A stretch of 64,000 nucleotides of DNA from Dictyobacter alpinus (lineage in GTDB: Bacteria > Chloroflexota > Ktedonobacteria > Ktedonobacterales > Ktedonobacteraceae). Location: contig NZ_BIFT01000002.1 in NCBI RefSeq assembly GCF_003967575.1, positions 2,480,001 through 2,544,000 of the forward strand, given 5' to 3'. The notes beneath the pieces were generated by a model. The model was not told where the DNA came from. It made no database searches and saw only the letters and a list, made by a program, of their open reading frames with translations. A program made the position numbers and the translations under genes. This document shows positions 8,190 to 15,502 of the stretch, in pieces. Every line of letters begins with the position of its first letter. The first letter of the stretch is position 1.

Positions 8190-8840
8190 TCACTTGCCAA
8201 AGAAGCGTTGTGTGAGCATCGCAATAAAAACACTTTCTAGCACGAGACCAGCTATGGCCTCCAAGGCGGTCACCCAGATTTGCGGCGTATCGGGAGTAAA
8301 TAGCTCATAGAAAACGCGACCATGGAAGGCTGTAACGCTTTCGAGGAACGCCTGCAACAGGGTTAAATGGGGAGGATAATAGATGCCAATGCTGAAATAT
8401 GCAGCGGTACAGAGCGCGATAATCAGGAGATAGGCCATGATAATGCGCCACATATGATAACCATATCCTGTGAGTAGCGCGAGAAACAGAGAGAAAAACC
8501 ATCTGCCAAATGCGCGCTCATGCCAGCGTATTTTCCGCTGTAGTGTCTGTCCCTGATAAGTGAAGCGAGCTGCATCAGCACGAGAGAGCTTCATCCCTTT
8601 GAACGGATAAATCCCTCTCTCAATATCCGGGATAAGCGCACGGCACTGGCTTAATTTTGCCTGCCGCTCTCTCTCAATTTCTGGTTCTGTTCTCCAAGAA
8701 AAACCTCTGGTTTGCCAATACTGACTCCATTCTTCAGGTGTGCGATAAATAGAGATGGATTTTTGTGGAATATGAATGGTCTGCGTGGGTTGATTCAGTA
8801 ATATCCTCTCAAAGAGTTTATATACATATTTATTTGTCAT
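8190..8840 (-). CDS. Two-helix ion-channel-like membrane protein
   Basis: This 216-residue protein has a soluble N-terminal half (1-110) that includes RTPEEWSQYWQTRGFSWRTE and IERGIYPFKGMKLSRAD, and a C-terminal half with helix 131-152, a re-entrant-looking loop 160-178 and helix 188-210 ending TQRFFGK. The topology is that of the two-helix K+ channel module, but the selectivity-filter position reads VTAFHGRVF with no T-x-G-[YF]-G. From memory, similar N-terminal segments occur in pentapeptide-repeat membrane proteins of Ktedonobacteria; here the pentapeptide part is missing. Start ATG 8840 has GGGGAG 5 bp upstream. It is divergent from a pentapeptide-repeat gene. Confidence 0.6.
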   Translation of the reverse strand: MTNKYVYKLFERILLNQPTQTIHIPQKSISIYRTPEEWSQYWQTRGFSWRTEPEIERERQAKLSQCRALIPDIERGIYPFKGMKLSRADAARFTYQGQTLQRKIRWHERAFGRWFFSLFLALLTGYGYHMWRIIMAYLLIIALCTAAYFSIGIYYPPHLTLLQAFLESVTAFHGRVFYELFTPDTPQIWVTALEAIAGLVLESVFIAMLTQRFFGK

Positions 8841-9020
8841 GACTTCTCCCCAATATAATTTCTCTGCCATCAAGTTGCGCTGTATTATCTATATATATGC
8901 CTTCATAGTCTGTAACGAATTACAATTATAGAGGTATTTTTCCATCAACATCTGTTATAATCAAGTAAATTTATTATCCTCCATTTTACCTTTATTTTGG
9001 ACGATAAAGAGAGATATACA

Positions 9021-9902
9021 ATGAGAGCGAAGTTCTATTCATTGTGGACAAAAATGCGCGGGCATTTCTTATTTCGTGCAAGGACGCTGTTCATCGGTGG
9101 TGTTGGAATTGCCTTCATCGTGATCGTTGTCTGTGGCTACTGGTTCAACTGGGATTGGGCCGGACTTGGTGCATATAATCCTCCACTTCACGGCAGCGAT
9201 GTTCAACGTGGAAAAACACTGTGGGATTGGCTGCAATTACTCATTGTGCCAGTCGTTCTGGCTCTTGGTGGGGTATGGCTCAATCAGCTTCAACAGAGTC
9301 GAGAGCGGCAAGCGGCTCAACAACAGGCAACGCTTGAACGTGAACTCACCACTGATAATCAACAGGAGACCTTGCTACAAGTTTATATTGATAAAATGGC
9401 TGAACTCTTGATTGAGAAAAATTTGCGTGTGTCCCAACCAGAAGATGAGGTGCGCAACATCGCACGGGTACGTACGTTGATGGTCCTTTCTCGTTTAGAC
9501 AATGTGCGTAAAGGAAGCGTGATTCGATTTTTACATGAGGCAGGTCTTATCGAAGGGGTAAAACCCATCATTCGTTTACAGGGGGCTGATTTAAGTCACA
9601 TTGACTTGCGTGAAGCGGATCTTCACCAGGCTAATTTCCGTCTCGCTAATTTGAAGCAGGCGCTTCTGAGCCGGGCCGACCTGCGGGGCGCCATTATGAG
9701 TAGAACTGATTTACAGGGAGCCAACTTGCATGCAGCGATCCTACAAGGGACAGATTTAAGTGCGGCGGATTTACGGGAAGCGGATCTGAGCATCGCCGAT
9801 CTGCAAGGCGCAATAGTGATGGGAACCGACCTGCGGAAAGCCACTATCTCTTCAGCCCAGCTTGCACGCGCCAAATCTGCTCAAGCGATTATTCTGTCTT
9901 AG
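9021..9902 (+). CDS. Membrane-anchored pentapeptide-repeat protein
   Basis: This 293-residue protein has a first membrane helix near 22-42 (LFIGGVGIAFIVIVVCGYWF), a second near 68-88 (LQLLIVPVVLALGGVWL), a Gln/Arg-rich helical linker, and about 18 pentapeptide repeats in the last 100 residues with the A(D/N)LxX pattern (ADLSH, ADLHQ, ANFRL, ADLRG, ANLHA). The repeats fold into a right-handed quadrilateral beta-helix; function is not predictable. ATG 9021 follows an A/G-rich stretch; a TTG at 8997 is an in-frame alternative. It is divergent from the channel-like gene, which may be functionally linked. Confidence 0.88.
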   Translation: MRAKFYSLWTKMRGHFLFRARTLFIGGVGIAFIVIVVCGYWFNWDWAGLGAYNPPLHGSDVQRGKTLWDWLQLLIVPVVLALGGVWLNQLQQSRERQAAQQQATLERELTTDNQQETLLQVYIDKMAELLIEKNLRVSQPEDEVRNIARVRTLMVLSRLDNVRKGSVIRFLHEAGLIEGVKPIIRLQGADLSHIDLREADLHQANFRLANLKQALLSRADLRGAIMSRTDLQGANLHAAILQGTDLSAADLREADLSIADLQGAIVMGTDLRKATISSAQLARAKSAQAIILS

Positions 9903-10090
9903 TGGGAAATACCGCGACCAGATGGTTATAGTCATGGCTCTGGTGACGAAGTATTCGTTGTATGGTAAAGTAGATCCAGGTTTTGTGCTTTTTTGTGTTG
10001 ATAGGTGTGTTTGCAGTATTTTTTGAGCCAGACCGTATCATTTGCTGATTTGTATTGGTCTAATCAGGACAGTATATTGTAAGGTGAGTT

Positions 10091-11380
10091 ATGTATTTAC
10101 AGAAACGGCAATGGCGTAAAGGCTGTATTTATGCCCTTGCCTGCTTAATAATGGTATTGAGTATGGTGTCGCTGACATCTCAAGGGGCGGCTAAGGCTAC
10201 TGCCAGGCTTGAAAATCAGCAGCAATCATACGCTGGTGGATGTCCAATTTTCCCGGCTGATAATGCCTGGAATCAAGATATTTCGGCGCTTCCGGTGCAT
10301 CCGCTTTCGGCTAACTATGTTGCCAGTATGGGTGGTGCGCAATCTATGCATGCTGACTTTGGGGCGGGACTGTATAATGGTGCTCCAATTGGTATTCCTT
10401 ATGCGGTTGTGCCGGCCAGTCAGCCAGGTGTGCCGGTCCAGTTTGATTACGCTGGGGAAAGTGAGCCAGGACCTTATCCTGTGCCGACGACAACTGCTAT
10501 TGAAGGTGGTGCACAGAGTAGTGGTGATCGACACGTGCTGGTGATACAAAGTGGGACCTGTAAGCTTTATGAGATGTTTAGCAGCTATCCACAAGGTACA
10601 GGCTGGCATGCTGGCAGTGGGGCGGTCTGGAATCTGACCACAAATGATTTACGCCCACAGGGCTGGACGTCCGCGGATGCCGCGGGGCTGCCTATTTTAC
10701 CGGGCCTGGCTCGTTATGATGAAGTTGCGTCTGGTGCGATTAATCATGCATTACGTTTCACCGCTAATGCAACACAGAAGGCCTTTGTCTGGCCTGCTCG
10801 TCACTTTGCATCTTCAAATAGCGATCCTAATCTCCCTCCGATGGGATTGCGGATGCGTCTTAAAGCAAACATCGATATTTCTGCCTATCCTCCGCAAACA
10901 CGCATCGTCCTGACGGCTTTGAAGCGCTATGGAATGATCCTTGCTGATAATGGGAGTAGCTGGTTTGTGGGTGGAGCGCCCGATGATCGCTGGATCAACG
11001 ATGATCTGGCATCCTTACGTTCAATCAAAGGTAGCGACTTTGAAGCTGTTGACACCAGTAGTATGGTTATAAACGCCAATTCGGCCCAGGCACATGGGGC
11101 CGTTGCCGCTTCCACGCCAGTCCCGGCAACGCCAACACATAGTGCCTCGCCAACCAAACAGGCAGTCCAGACGGCCAATAAAACACCCTCACCGCTAGCC
11201 CTACGGCGCCGACCGGGTATTAATATCACAACAGATACCACCCAAACTCACTCGCAAGCACCAGCTAGAGAGAAGGCGGCCGACAATCCTCCTGTATTCT
11301 TATGGGTGGGACTGGCACTTGCCATCTGCACCAGTGCTGGTGGTCTCGTCGGAATACGCCTCTGGCGCAAATATAGATGA
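10091..11380 (+). CDS. Secreted, C-terminally anchored protein of unknown function
   Basis: The protein is 429 residues. It has an N-terminal signal peptide (hydrophobic core CIYALACLIMVLSMVSL, likely cleavage after ASA-like GAAKA), a roughly 270-residue globular domain starting CPIFPADNAWNQDISALPV, a Thr/Pro/Ala-rich stalk (about residues 335-395) and a membrane helix near 405-423 followed by RLWRKYR. This is the layout of a surface protein anchored by its C-terminus. The globular part (motifs DRHVLVIQSGTCKLYE and FVWPARHFAS) occurs in hypothetical proteins of soil bacteria; I know of no assigned activity. AAGGTGAG precedes the ATG. Confidence 0.8.
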   Translation: MYLQKRQWRKGCIYALACLIMVLSMVSLTSQGAAKATARLENQQQSYAGGCPIFPADNAWNQDISALPVHPLSANYVASMGGAQSMHADFGAGLYNGAPIGIPYAVVPASQPGVPVQFDYAGESEPGPYPVPTTTAIEGGAQSSGDRHVLVIQSGTCKLYEMFSSYPQGTGWHAGSGAVWNLTTNDLRPQGWTSADAAGLPILPGLARYDEVASGAINHALRFTANATQKAFVWPARHFASSNSDPNLPPMGLRMRLKANIDISAYPPQTRIVLTALKRYGMILADNGSSWFVGGAPDDRWINDDLASLRSIKGSDFEAVDTSSMVINANSAQAHGAVAASTPVPATPTHSASPTKQAVQTANKTPSPLALRRRPGINITTDTTQTHSQAPAREKAADNPPVFLWVGLALAICTSAGGLVGIRLWRKYR

Positions 11381-11517
11381 TTATGGATACCATGAATGAA
11401 GGTGTAAAATATTTTGTCAGACGTAAAAAGGTAGTGGTTCGCCTGAGGCGAACTGGATGATACTGATAAAGAATCTTTAGCTATGATTCCTGTTCTAAAA
11501 CACAAAGAGGGCTTGAA

Positions 11518-11772
11518 ATGCATTATAATGCTCCAGCATTAGCATCTCAATTTATGGATAACTATCAACGTTTATCTGAAAAGGAGAAGGAAGTAGAGCC
11601 CACCATCGCTCGTCTTCATGCACAAGGTTTACTGTTGGGGGATGCATTGAGAATATTACGTATTGTTTATCATATTGATTTACACGAAGCACAAAAACTT
11701 TTGTTTAAACATCCTGACTGGCAAAAGAACGTGAATTTTCCGAACAAATACTCGAGTATTTTTTTTCTGTAG
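11518..11772 (+). CDS. Small protein of unknown function (84 aa)
   Basis: This is a short helical protein with no recognised family. It has an AAGAGGG ribosome site 6 bp before the ATG and a plausible amphipathic composition (QRLSEKEKEVEPTIARLHAQG, DLHEAQKLLFKHPDWQ), which supports a real gene. No signal peptide or membrane helix. It lies just upstream of a region with decayed MerR and SDR genes on the other strand. Confidence 0.5.
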   Translation: MHYNAPALASQFMDNYQRLSEKEKEVEPTIARLHAQGLLLGDALRILRIVYHIDLHEAQKLLFKHPDWQKNVNFPNKYSSIFFL

Positions 11773-11887
11773 AGCCTTGATATGAACATTATTGACTACT
11801 CCTGGGGATGATTATGCTTTGGAAAGACCATAATTTTGCCACATTTGATGTATACGAGTAAAAAGCTCTGAATGTTCCACAAAGACA

Positions 11888-11920
11888 CTAAACGCCGCCC
11901 ACTGGTTGGGCGGCGTTTAG
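11888..11920. terminator. Perfect 14-bp stem hairpin
   Basis: The arms CTAAACGCCGCCCA and TGGGCGGCGTTTAG pair perfectly around a 5-nt loop. It sits between the end of the small + strand gene at 11772 and the stop of the SDR fragment at 11924. There is no clear T-run on either side, so it may be a weak or factor-assisted terminator, or a remnant. Confidence 0.4.
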
Positions 11921-11923
11921 ATA

Positions 11924-12013
11924 TTACAGGCAGTTATTCTTGTTGGCGGCGATACTCAGCGCCATATCTTTTCCAAGTCCACGGCTTCCGCCAGTGATGA
12001 TTGCTATTGCCAT
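11924..12013 (-). pseudogene. SDR-family dehydrogenase, N-terminal fragment only
   Basis: An ATG at 12013 with GAAAGGA in the right place opens a frame reading MAIAIITGGSRGLGKDMALS, the NAD(P)-binding start of a short-chain dehydrogenase (TGxxxGxG). It stops after 29 codons, so about 220 residues of the family are missing. The fragment directly follows the broken MerR gene on the same strand. I see a deletion remnant whose promoter and ribosome site remain. Confidence 0.75.
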
Positions 12014-12024
12014 GATATTTCCTT

Positions 12025-12250
12025 TCAAGTAGAATCCTCAATTGATATGCCGGTTGTGCGTAAACAAGCCAGCGTCTCAATGTTGCAGACATCTTCAACG
12101 GTATATCTACAATGGCCGCTACTACGAACGAATTGGCTTACTCAACAAGCCAATTTGTTCGTAGTAAGGTAACGTATGTTCGCTCAGACCAGTACTCTGA
12201 ACCACTTCCTGAAGAGTAAAGTAGGTTGGTGTTTCTGTATCATCTATCAT
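12025..12250 (-). pseudogene. MerR-family regulator, frameshifted and truncated
   Basis: From ATG at 12250 one frame reads a MerR DNA-binding domain (FTLQEVVQSTGLSEHTL, then YYEQIGLLSKPIRS) and meets a stop at 12122-12124. Moving one base restores the family sequence (SSGHCRYTVEDVCNIETLACL) until a stop at 12025. Only the HTH part of a roughly 120-150 residue regulator remains. Family-typical Arg residues appear as Pro or Cys (TLPYYEQ for TLRYYEQ, GHCRY for GHRRY), a sign of relaxed selection. The frameshift sits at the edge of a 19-bp inverted repeat (12121-12164, one mismatch), suggesting a quasipalindrome-templated mutation. Confidence 0.8.
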
Positions 12251-12256
12251 GGCTCT

Positions 12257-12287
12257 ATTATCTATTACCTGGAGCGCTCCAGGTCAA
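12257..12287 (-). promoter_or_regulatory. MerR-type promoter with 19-bp spacer and perfect 18-bp palindrome
   Basis: On the minus strand a -35 TTGACC (12282-12287) and a -10 GATAAT (12257-12262) are separated by 19 bp, the over-long spacing that MerR proteins correct by DNA distortion. The spacer region holds ACCTGGAGCGCTCCAGGT (12267-12284), a perfect dyad overlapping the -35. The start codon of the MerR pseudogene (12250) lies at or next to the expected transcription start, so the message would have been leaderless or nearly so. Confidence 0.65.
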
Positions 12288-12342
12288 GTGTTTATTCGCG
12301 CTTTTGTGAAAATTGGTTAGAGTTTCTATATGTGTTGGCTTA

Positions 12343-12750
12343 TTAGCCAGTGATCAGGCGGATCGGTGTGATACGTATGGGCTGCGAATACAGCATCGTA
12401 AACTGCTCGGCGGTCACACCAATCCCTCGCAGCCCTTCACGATATTTCTCACTATAGGCTGGTAATGCCTCACGTCCCTGTCCTTTTTCCAGCAATTGAG
12501 CGGTTCCCTCAAGGATTACCACATCACGACCATCTTTTGTATCATCGAGTGCCAGTACGACGGCCTGGTTCTGGCGTATATTGCGTACCTTTTGAGTTTT
12601 TGCCTTACTAAAAATCAGGATGGTTGCATTATCCCAAAGAAACCAGACTGGTATGTTATGTGGACGCCAATCGGGACGGATAGAGGTCAGCCAGACCATC
12701 TTATCAGAGCGGAGCCGTTCCTCCACATGTGGTTGTAGCGTAACTGTCAT
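12343..12750 (-). CDS. PPOX-class, probably F420-dependent, oxidoreductase
   Basis: This 135-residue split-barrel protein matches the pyridoxamine-phosphate-oxidase-like class: early MVWLTSIRPDWRPHNIPVWF, then ILIFSKAKTQKVRNIRQN and VVLALDDTKDGRDVVILEGTA. This subgroup usually binds coenzyme F420 rather than FMN, which fits other probable F420 enzymes in the window. ATG 12750 has AAAGGA 6 bp upstream. Its promoter carries the same operator as the merR gene at 14585-15412, so it is a likely target of that regulator. Substrate unknown. Confidence 0.85.
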   Translation of the reverse strand: MTVTLQPHVEERLRSDKMVWLTSIRPDWRPHNIPVWFLWDNATILIFSKAKTQKVRNIRQNQAVVLALDDTKDGRDVVILEGTAQLLEKGQGREALPAYSEKYREGLRGIGVTAEQFTMLYSQPIRITPIRLITG

Positions 12751-12791
12751 ATTATTCCTTTCATTCTTGCCTATAAACAATCTTCAGAGAG

Positions 12792-12822
12792 AACATACAC
12801 TCTCATGTAAGGTGAGAGTCAA
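12792..12822 (-). promoter_or_regulatory. MerR-type promoter/operator of the PPOX gene
   Basis: Minus-strand -35 TTGACT (12817-12822) and -10 TATGTT (12792-12797) are 19 bp apart. The spacer holds the inverted repeat ACTCTCA-N7-TGAGAGT (12799-12819). Both arms and almost the whole 31-bp region are repeated at 15458-15488 in front of the intact merR gene. Confidence 0.75.
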
Positions 12823-12857
12823 GCGAAAGAAATGATGCCAGGGCCGCAATGTTGTAT

Positions 12858-14135
12858 TTATCCCTTGTAGCGTGGTTCGTACTTGTATGTACGCAGATCA
12901 GGATAGCGCCAGGCGGTCCAACCGACGAGGAGTAGCGCGACGAGACCGCCAGAGATCAAGGTGAAGGAGACACTACTCAAGGCGGTCAGCAGACCAGCTT
13001 CCAGCTCACCAACCTGTGGTCCACCAAAGGCTACCATCATATGAATGGCATTAATACGGCCGCGCATAGCTTCTGGTGTCCATTCAAGTCGAATCATACT
13101 TCGTACTACCGTAGAGATCGTATCACCAACCCCGGTCAGTGCGAAGAGCACATATGAGAGCCAGAAGAAGGGTGAAAGACCAAATAGGGCGGTGGCCAGA
13201 CCATAGAGTGCCACGCTTATCAGCAATACCCGTCCCTGGTGCTGAATAGGCTTACGGATCACAAGTGTGAAGCCAGTCAGGATCGAGCCTAGTGGTTGGG
13301 CTGTACCTAAGAGTCCATAGCCTACAACGCCTGCATGTAACACACGATCAGCGACGAGTGGAAGCATCATGCGGGCCGATGCAAAGAATGTTGCGCCACA
13401 GTCGAGCAACATGCTGCTCCAGATCATGCGCGTCTGTGAAGCAAAACGTAGCCCCTCACCCATCATGCGCCAGCTCTGTTCCATCTGTGCGGGTTGTGAC
13501 TTCCCTCGATAACGCATGGCAAAAACAGTGACCAGAGCTACCAGAAATGAGAGCGCATTGCAAAGATAAATACTACCCAGATTGGTCACGACCAGCAGTA
13601 GCGTGGCCAGCAATGGACCTACGATGGTCCCAATATTCCATAGTAGGGAGTAGAGCGTGGCAGCATTGGGAAGATCCTCATCGGCGACCAATTCAGGATA
13701 GAGCGCGTTCTGGGCAGGCTCATCGAACGCTGTAATCGCCACTCCTAGGGCGGTCAGGATATACAGCAAAACAACGGTGATCTGGCCCGTAAAGGTTAGC
13801 AGTGCCAGCAGACCAGAACATATAGCGGAGATGATCTGTGCCCAGAGAACTAACAAGCGGCGATCGTAGCGATCGGCCAGCATGCCACCAAACAGAGCAA
13901 AGAGAAAAATAGGTACGACGCGAATCAAACCCAGTAAGCCCAGGCCCAGCGCCTGTGTATCAAGGGCAAAATGCCATTGGAAGAGCGAGAAATGGAATGC
14001 CTGACCGCGTAGCAGTTGATAGGCATGCCAGTTAATCGCAATAATCTGCATCTGCGTGCCAATACCTGAAAATAACTGCCCACCCCAGAGCAGACGAAAA
14101 TCGCGTGATTGTAAAGCCGGAAATCGGGTTCGCAT
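12858..14135 (-). CDS. MFS exporter (EntS/MFS_3-like)
   Basis: This 425-residue polytopic protein starts RFPALQSRDFRLLWGGQLFSGIG, the standard opening of the MFS_3 / enterobactin-exporter-like group, with the loop-2 motif GGMLADRYDRRLLVL and TGVGDTISTVVRSMI late in the C-terminal half. The role is probably drug or siderophore efflux; the substrate is unknown. ATG 14135 has AAGAAGGA 7 bp upstream; an ATG 84 bp earlier lacks a ribosome site and adds a non-conserved tail. The -35 side of the PPOX operator lies about 36 bp past its stop, so it is transcribed separately from that gene. Confidence 0.9.
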   Translation of the reverse strand: MRTRFPALQSRDFRLLWGGQLFSGIGTQMQIIAINWHAYQLLRGQAFHFSLFQWHFALDTQALGLGLLGLIRVVPIFLFALFGGMLADRYDRRLLVLWAQIISAICSGLLALLTFTGQITVVLLYILTALGVAITAFDEPAQNALYPELVADEDLPNAATLYSLLWNIGTIVGPLLATLLLVVTNLGSIYLCNALSFLVALVTVFAMRYRGKSQPAQMEQSWRMMGEGLRFASQTRMIWSSMLLDCGATFFASARMMLPLVADRVLHAGVVGYGLLGTAQPLGSILTGFTLVIRKPIQHQGRVLLISVALYGLATALFGLSPFFWLSYVLFALTGVGDTISTVVRSMIRLEWTPEAMRGRINAIHMMVAFGGPQVGELEAGLLTALSSVSFTLISGGLVALLLVGWTAWRYPDLRTYKYEPRYKG

Positions 14136-14346
14136 AAGATAATCCTTCTTCTTGGATGCACCATCACCACTTCCTTGCGATCCTCTGCTAACACGCCAGG
14201 CTGTTACTTTCATGATCACGCTTTTGTCAGCTCACGAGTCCAATTGAGGAGGTGTGCTACCTCTCTCTTTTTATATTGAAAGGCATGTTTATGGGTACCT
14301 GGATGAATCTGCTCTTCACGCCGCAAGATGCGAGGTTTTTTGGCAT

Positions 14347-14386
14347 AAAAAAGAGCCCCGATTTGGGGGCTCTCTTGATGTGACAT
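14347..14386 (-). ncRNA. Predicted ~40-nt transcript, left half of a mirror-image pair
   Basis: A near-consensus minus-strand promoter (TTGAAA at 14415-14420, 17 bp, TATACT at 14392-14397) is followed within about 35 nt by an intrinsic terminator (stem AGAGCCCC/GGGGCTCT at 14352-14373, then six T in the RNA sense at 14347-14352). No open frame fits in between. It could be a tiny RNA, or an attenuator in the leader of the MFS gene that starts 212 bp further on. A similar unit faces the other way at 14486-14525. Confidence 0.45.
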
Positions 14387-14485
14387 AAACAAGTATAACA
14401 TATTCTCGGTAAATTTTCAAGGGACAAAACAAATTTTGCGGCAAAAAAGCCTTGATTTTTGGAGAATTATCAGGTATACTTAGTA

Positions 14486-14525
14486 TGTAAGTTTGAGGAG
14501 CCCCCAAAAAGGACTCCTCTTTTTT
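14486..14525 (+). ncRNA. Predicted ~40-nt transcript, right half of a mirror-image pair
   Basis: The plus-strand promoter TTGATT (14452-14457), 17 bp, TATACT (14475-14480) is followed by the terminator GAGGAGCC...CTCCTC with six T (14495-14525). Its sequence from CCTTGA through the terminator resembles the reverse complement of the left unit, including GAGCCCCCAAA and the final T-run. It points at the 3' end of the convergent merR gene and reaches no gene of its own. Confidence 0.45.
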
Positions 14526-14584
14526 GTTTAAAATGATGGCAAACTTCATTCTACATGCCTTGTCGATAGTCTCCTCTTATATAT

Positions 14585-15412
14585 TTAGCTTGCTTGTAAA
14601 CTAACTGGAAATTGCATTTCAGTAATTGGTTTGCCTGTATCTGCTGCTTCTGGTGATTGGAGTCGAATCTGGCGTACCGGACCACTGAGCTGGTAGTGGT
14701 TGGCTTCTATCCAGCGACGTAGGGACATGTAAGCTCGGCCGATTGACAGGTCATTTCCTATATGTACGGTGCTGGCTACCAGGCTGGCTGGTAGGTAGTG
14801 GATGTTGATCTGCTCGTTTCCAGCTATCCTATGTGCCAGAGGTACGGCGACCTCTGCATCAATCTCCATCCGCTCCTCGTTCCATCTGTGGGCGGAATGC
14901 CAGAGGAACAATTTGGGTCCTGAAATCTGGATGCCTTTTTCCTGAAGATAGGCCAGGAGCTGTTGGTCTAATATGCCATATTCACTGCTAGCAGGAATGC
15001 GTTCGCGTATTGATGCCACCAGCAAAGGTGGGACTTGCTTTAATAGTATATCGTAATCGGGCATGGTCTCCTCCTGCTCAATCTGGCGTAAGCGTGCGGC
15101 AATGCGGTTCAACCGTGCCTGTTCGGTCTGGATTACTTGCTGAACATAGTCTTGCTTACGCACAAATAGTGTACGTAATTGTTCCAGGGAAAGATCGTGT
15201 TCCAGTAGCAGGGCAATCTCCTCTAAGGGAAAACCGAGATCCTTCAGCGTTAAAATCCGATTTAGCCGTGGTAATTGATCCAGCCTATAATAGCGATAGC
15301 CCGTCTCAGGATCTAGCGCCGATGGTTTAAGCAAACCGTATTGATCGTAATAGCGCAAGGTCACGATCGATACCTGACCGATGCGCGCAAACTCACCAAT
15401 CTTGAGCTGCAT
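14585..15412 (-). CDS. MerR-family transcriptional activator with GyrI-like effector domain
   Basis: The protein has about 275 residues: an N-terminal MerR HTH (MQLKIGEFARIGQVSIVTL then RYYDQYGLLKPSALDPETGY), a helical linker with LEQLRTLFVRKQDYVQQ, and a C-terminal effector-binding domain (about 110-275, LLKQVPPLLVASIRERIP) of the GyrI/BmrR type that binds small hydrophobic molecules. It is autoregulated by the operator at 15458-15488. That promoter rules out a start at 15472, which would lie inside the -10 region; ATG 15427 is another option. The second copy of the operator before the PPOX gene suggests a two-promoter regulon. Confidence 0.88.
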   Translation of the reverse strand: MQLKIGEFARIGQVSIVTLRYYDQYGLLKPSALDPETGYRYYRLDQLPRLNRILTLKDLGFPLEEIALLLEHDLSLEQLRTLFVRKQDYVQQVIQTEQARLNRIAARLRQIEQEETMPDYDILLKQVPPLLVASIRERIPASSEYGILDQQLLAYLQEKGIQISGPKLFLWHSAHRWNEERMEIDAEVAVPLAHRIAGNEQINIHYLPASLVASTVHIGNDLSIGRAYMSLRRWIEANHYQLSGPVRQIRLQSPEAADTGKPITEMQFPVSLQAS

Positions 15413-15457
15413 ATGCTCTTTTCTCATTTCTTCTTTTTTATGAAAGCCTTCGAAAAG

Positions 15458-15488
15458 AGCATACACTCTCATGTATGGTGAGAGTCAA
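15458..15488 (-). promoter_or_regulatory. MerR-type autoregulatory promoter/operator
   Basis: Minus-strand -35 TTGACT (15483-15488) and -10 TATGCT (15458-15463) are 19 bp apart with the dyad ACTCTCA-N7-TGAGAGT (15465-15485). It is almost identical to the site at 12792-12822. The long spacer and dyad are the textbook form of promoters activated by MerR proteins. Confidence 0.8.
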
Positions 15489-15502
15489 GCCTTTAGCCAC
15501 CC

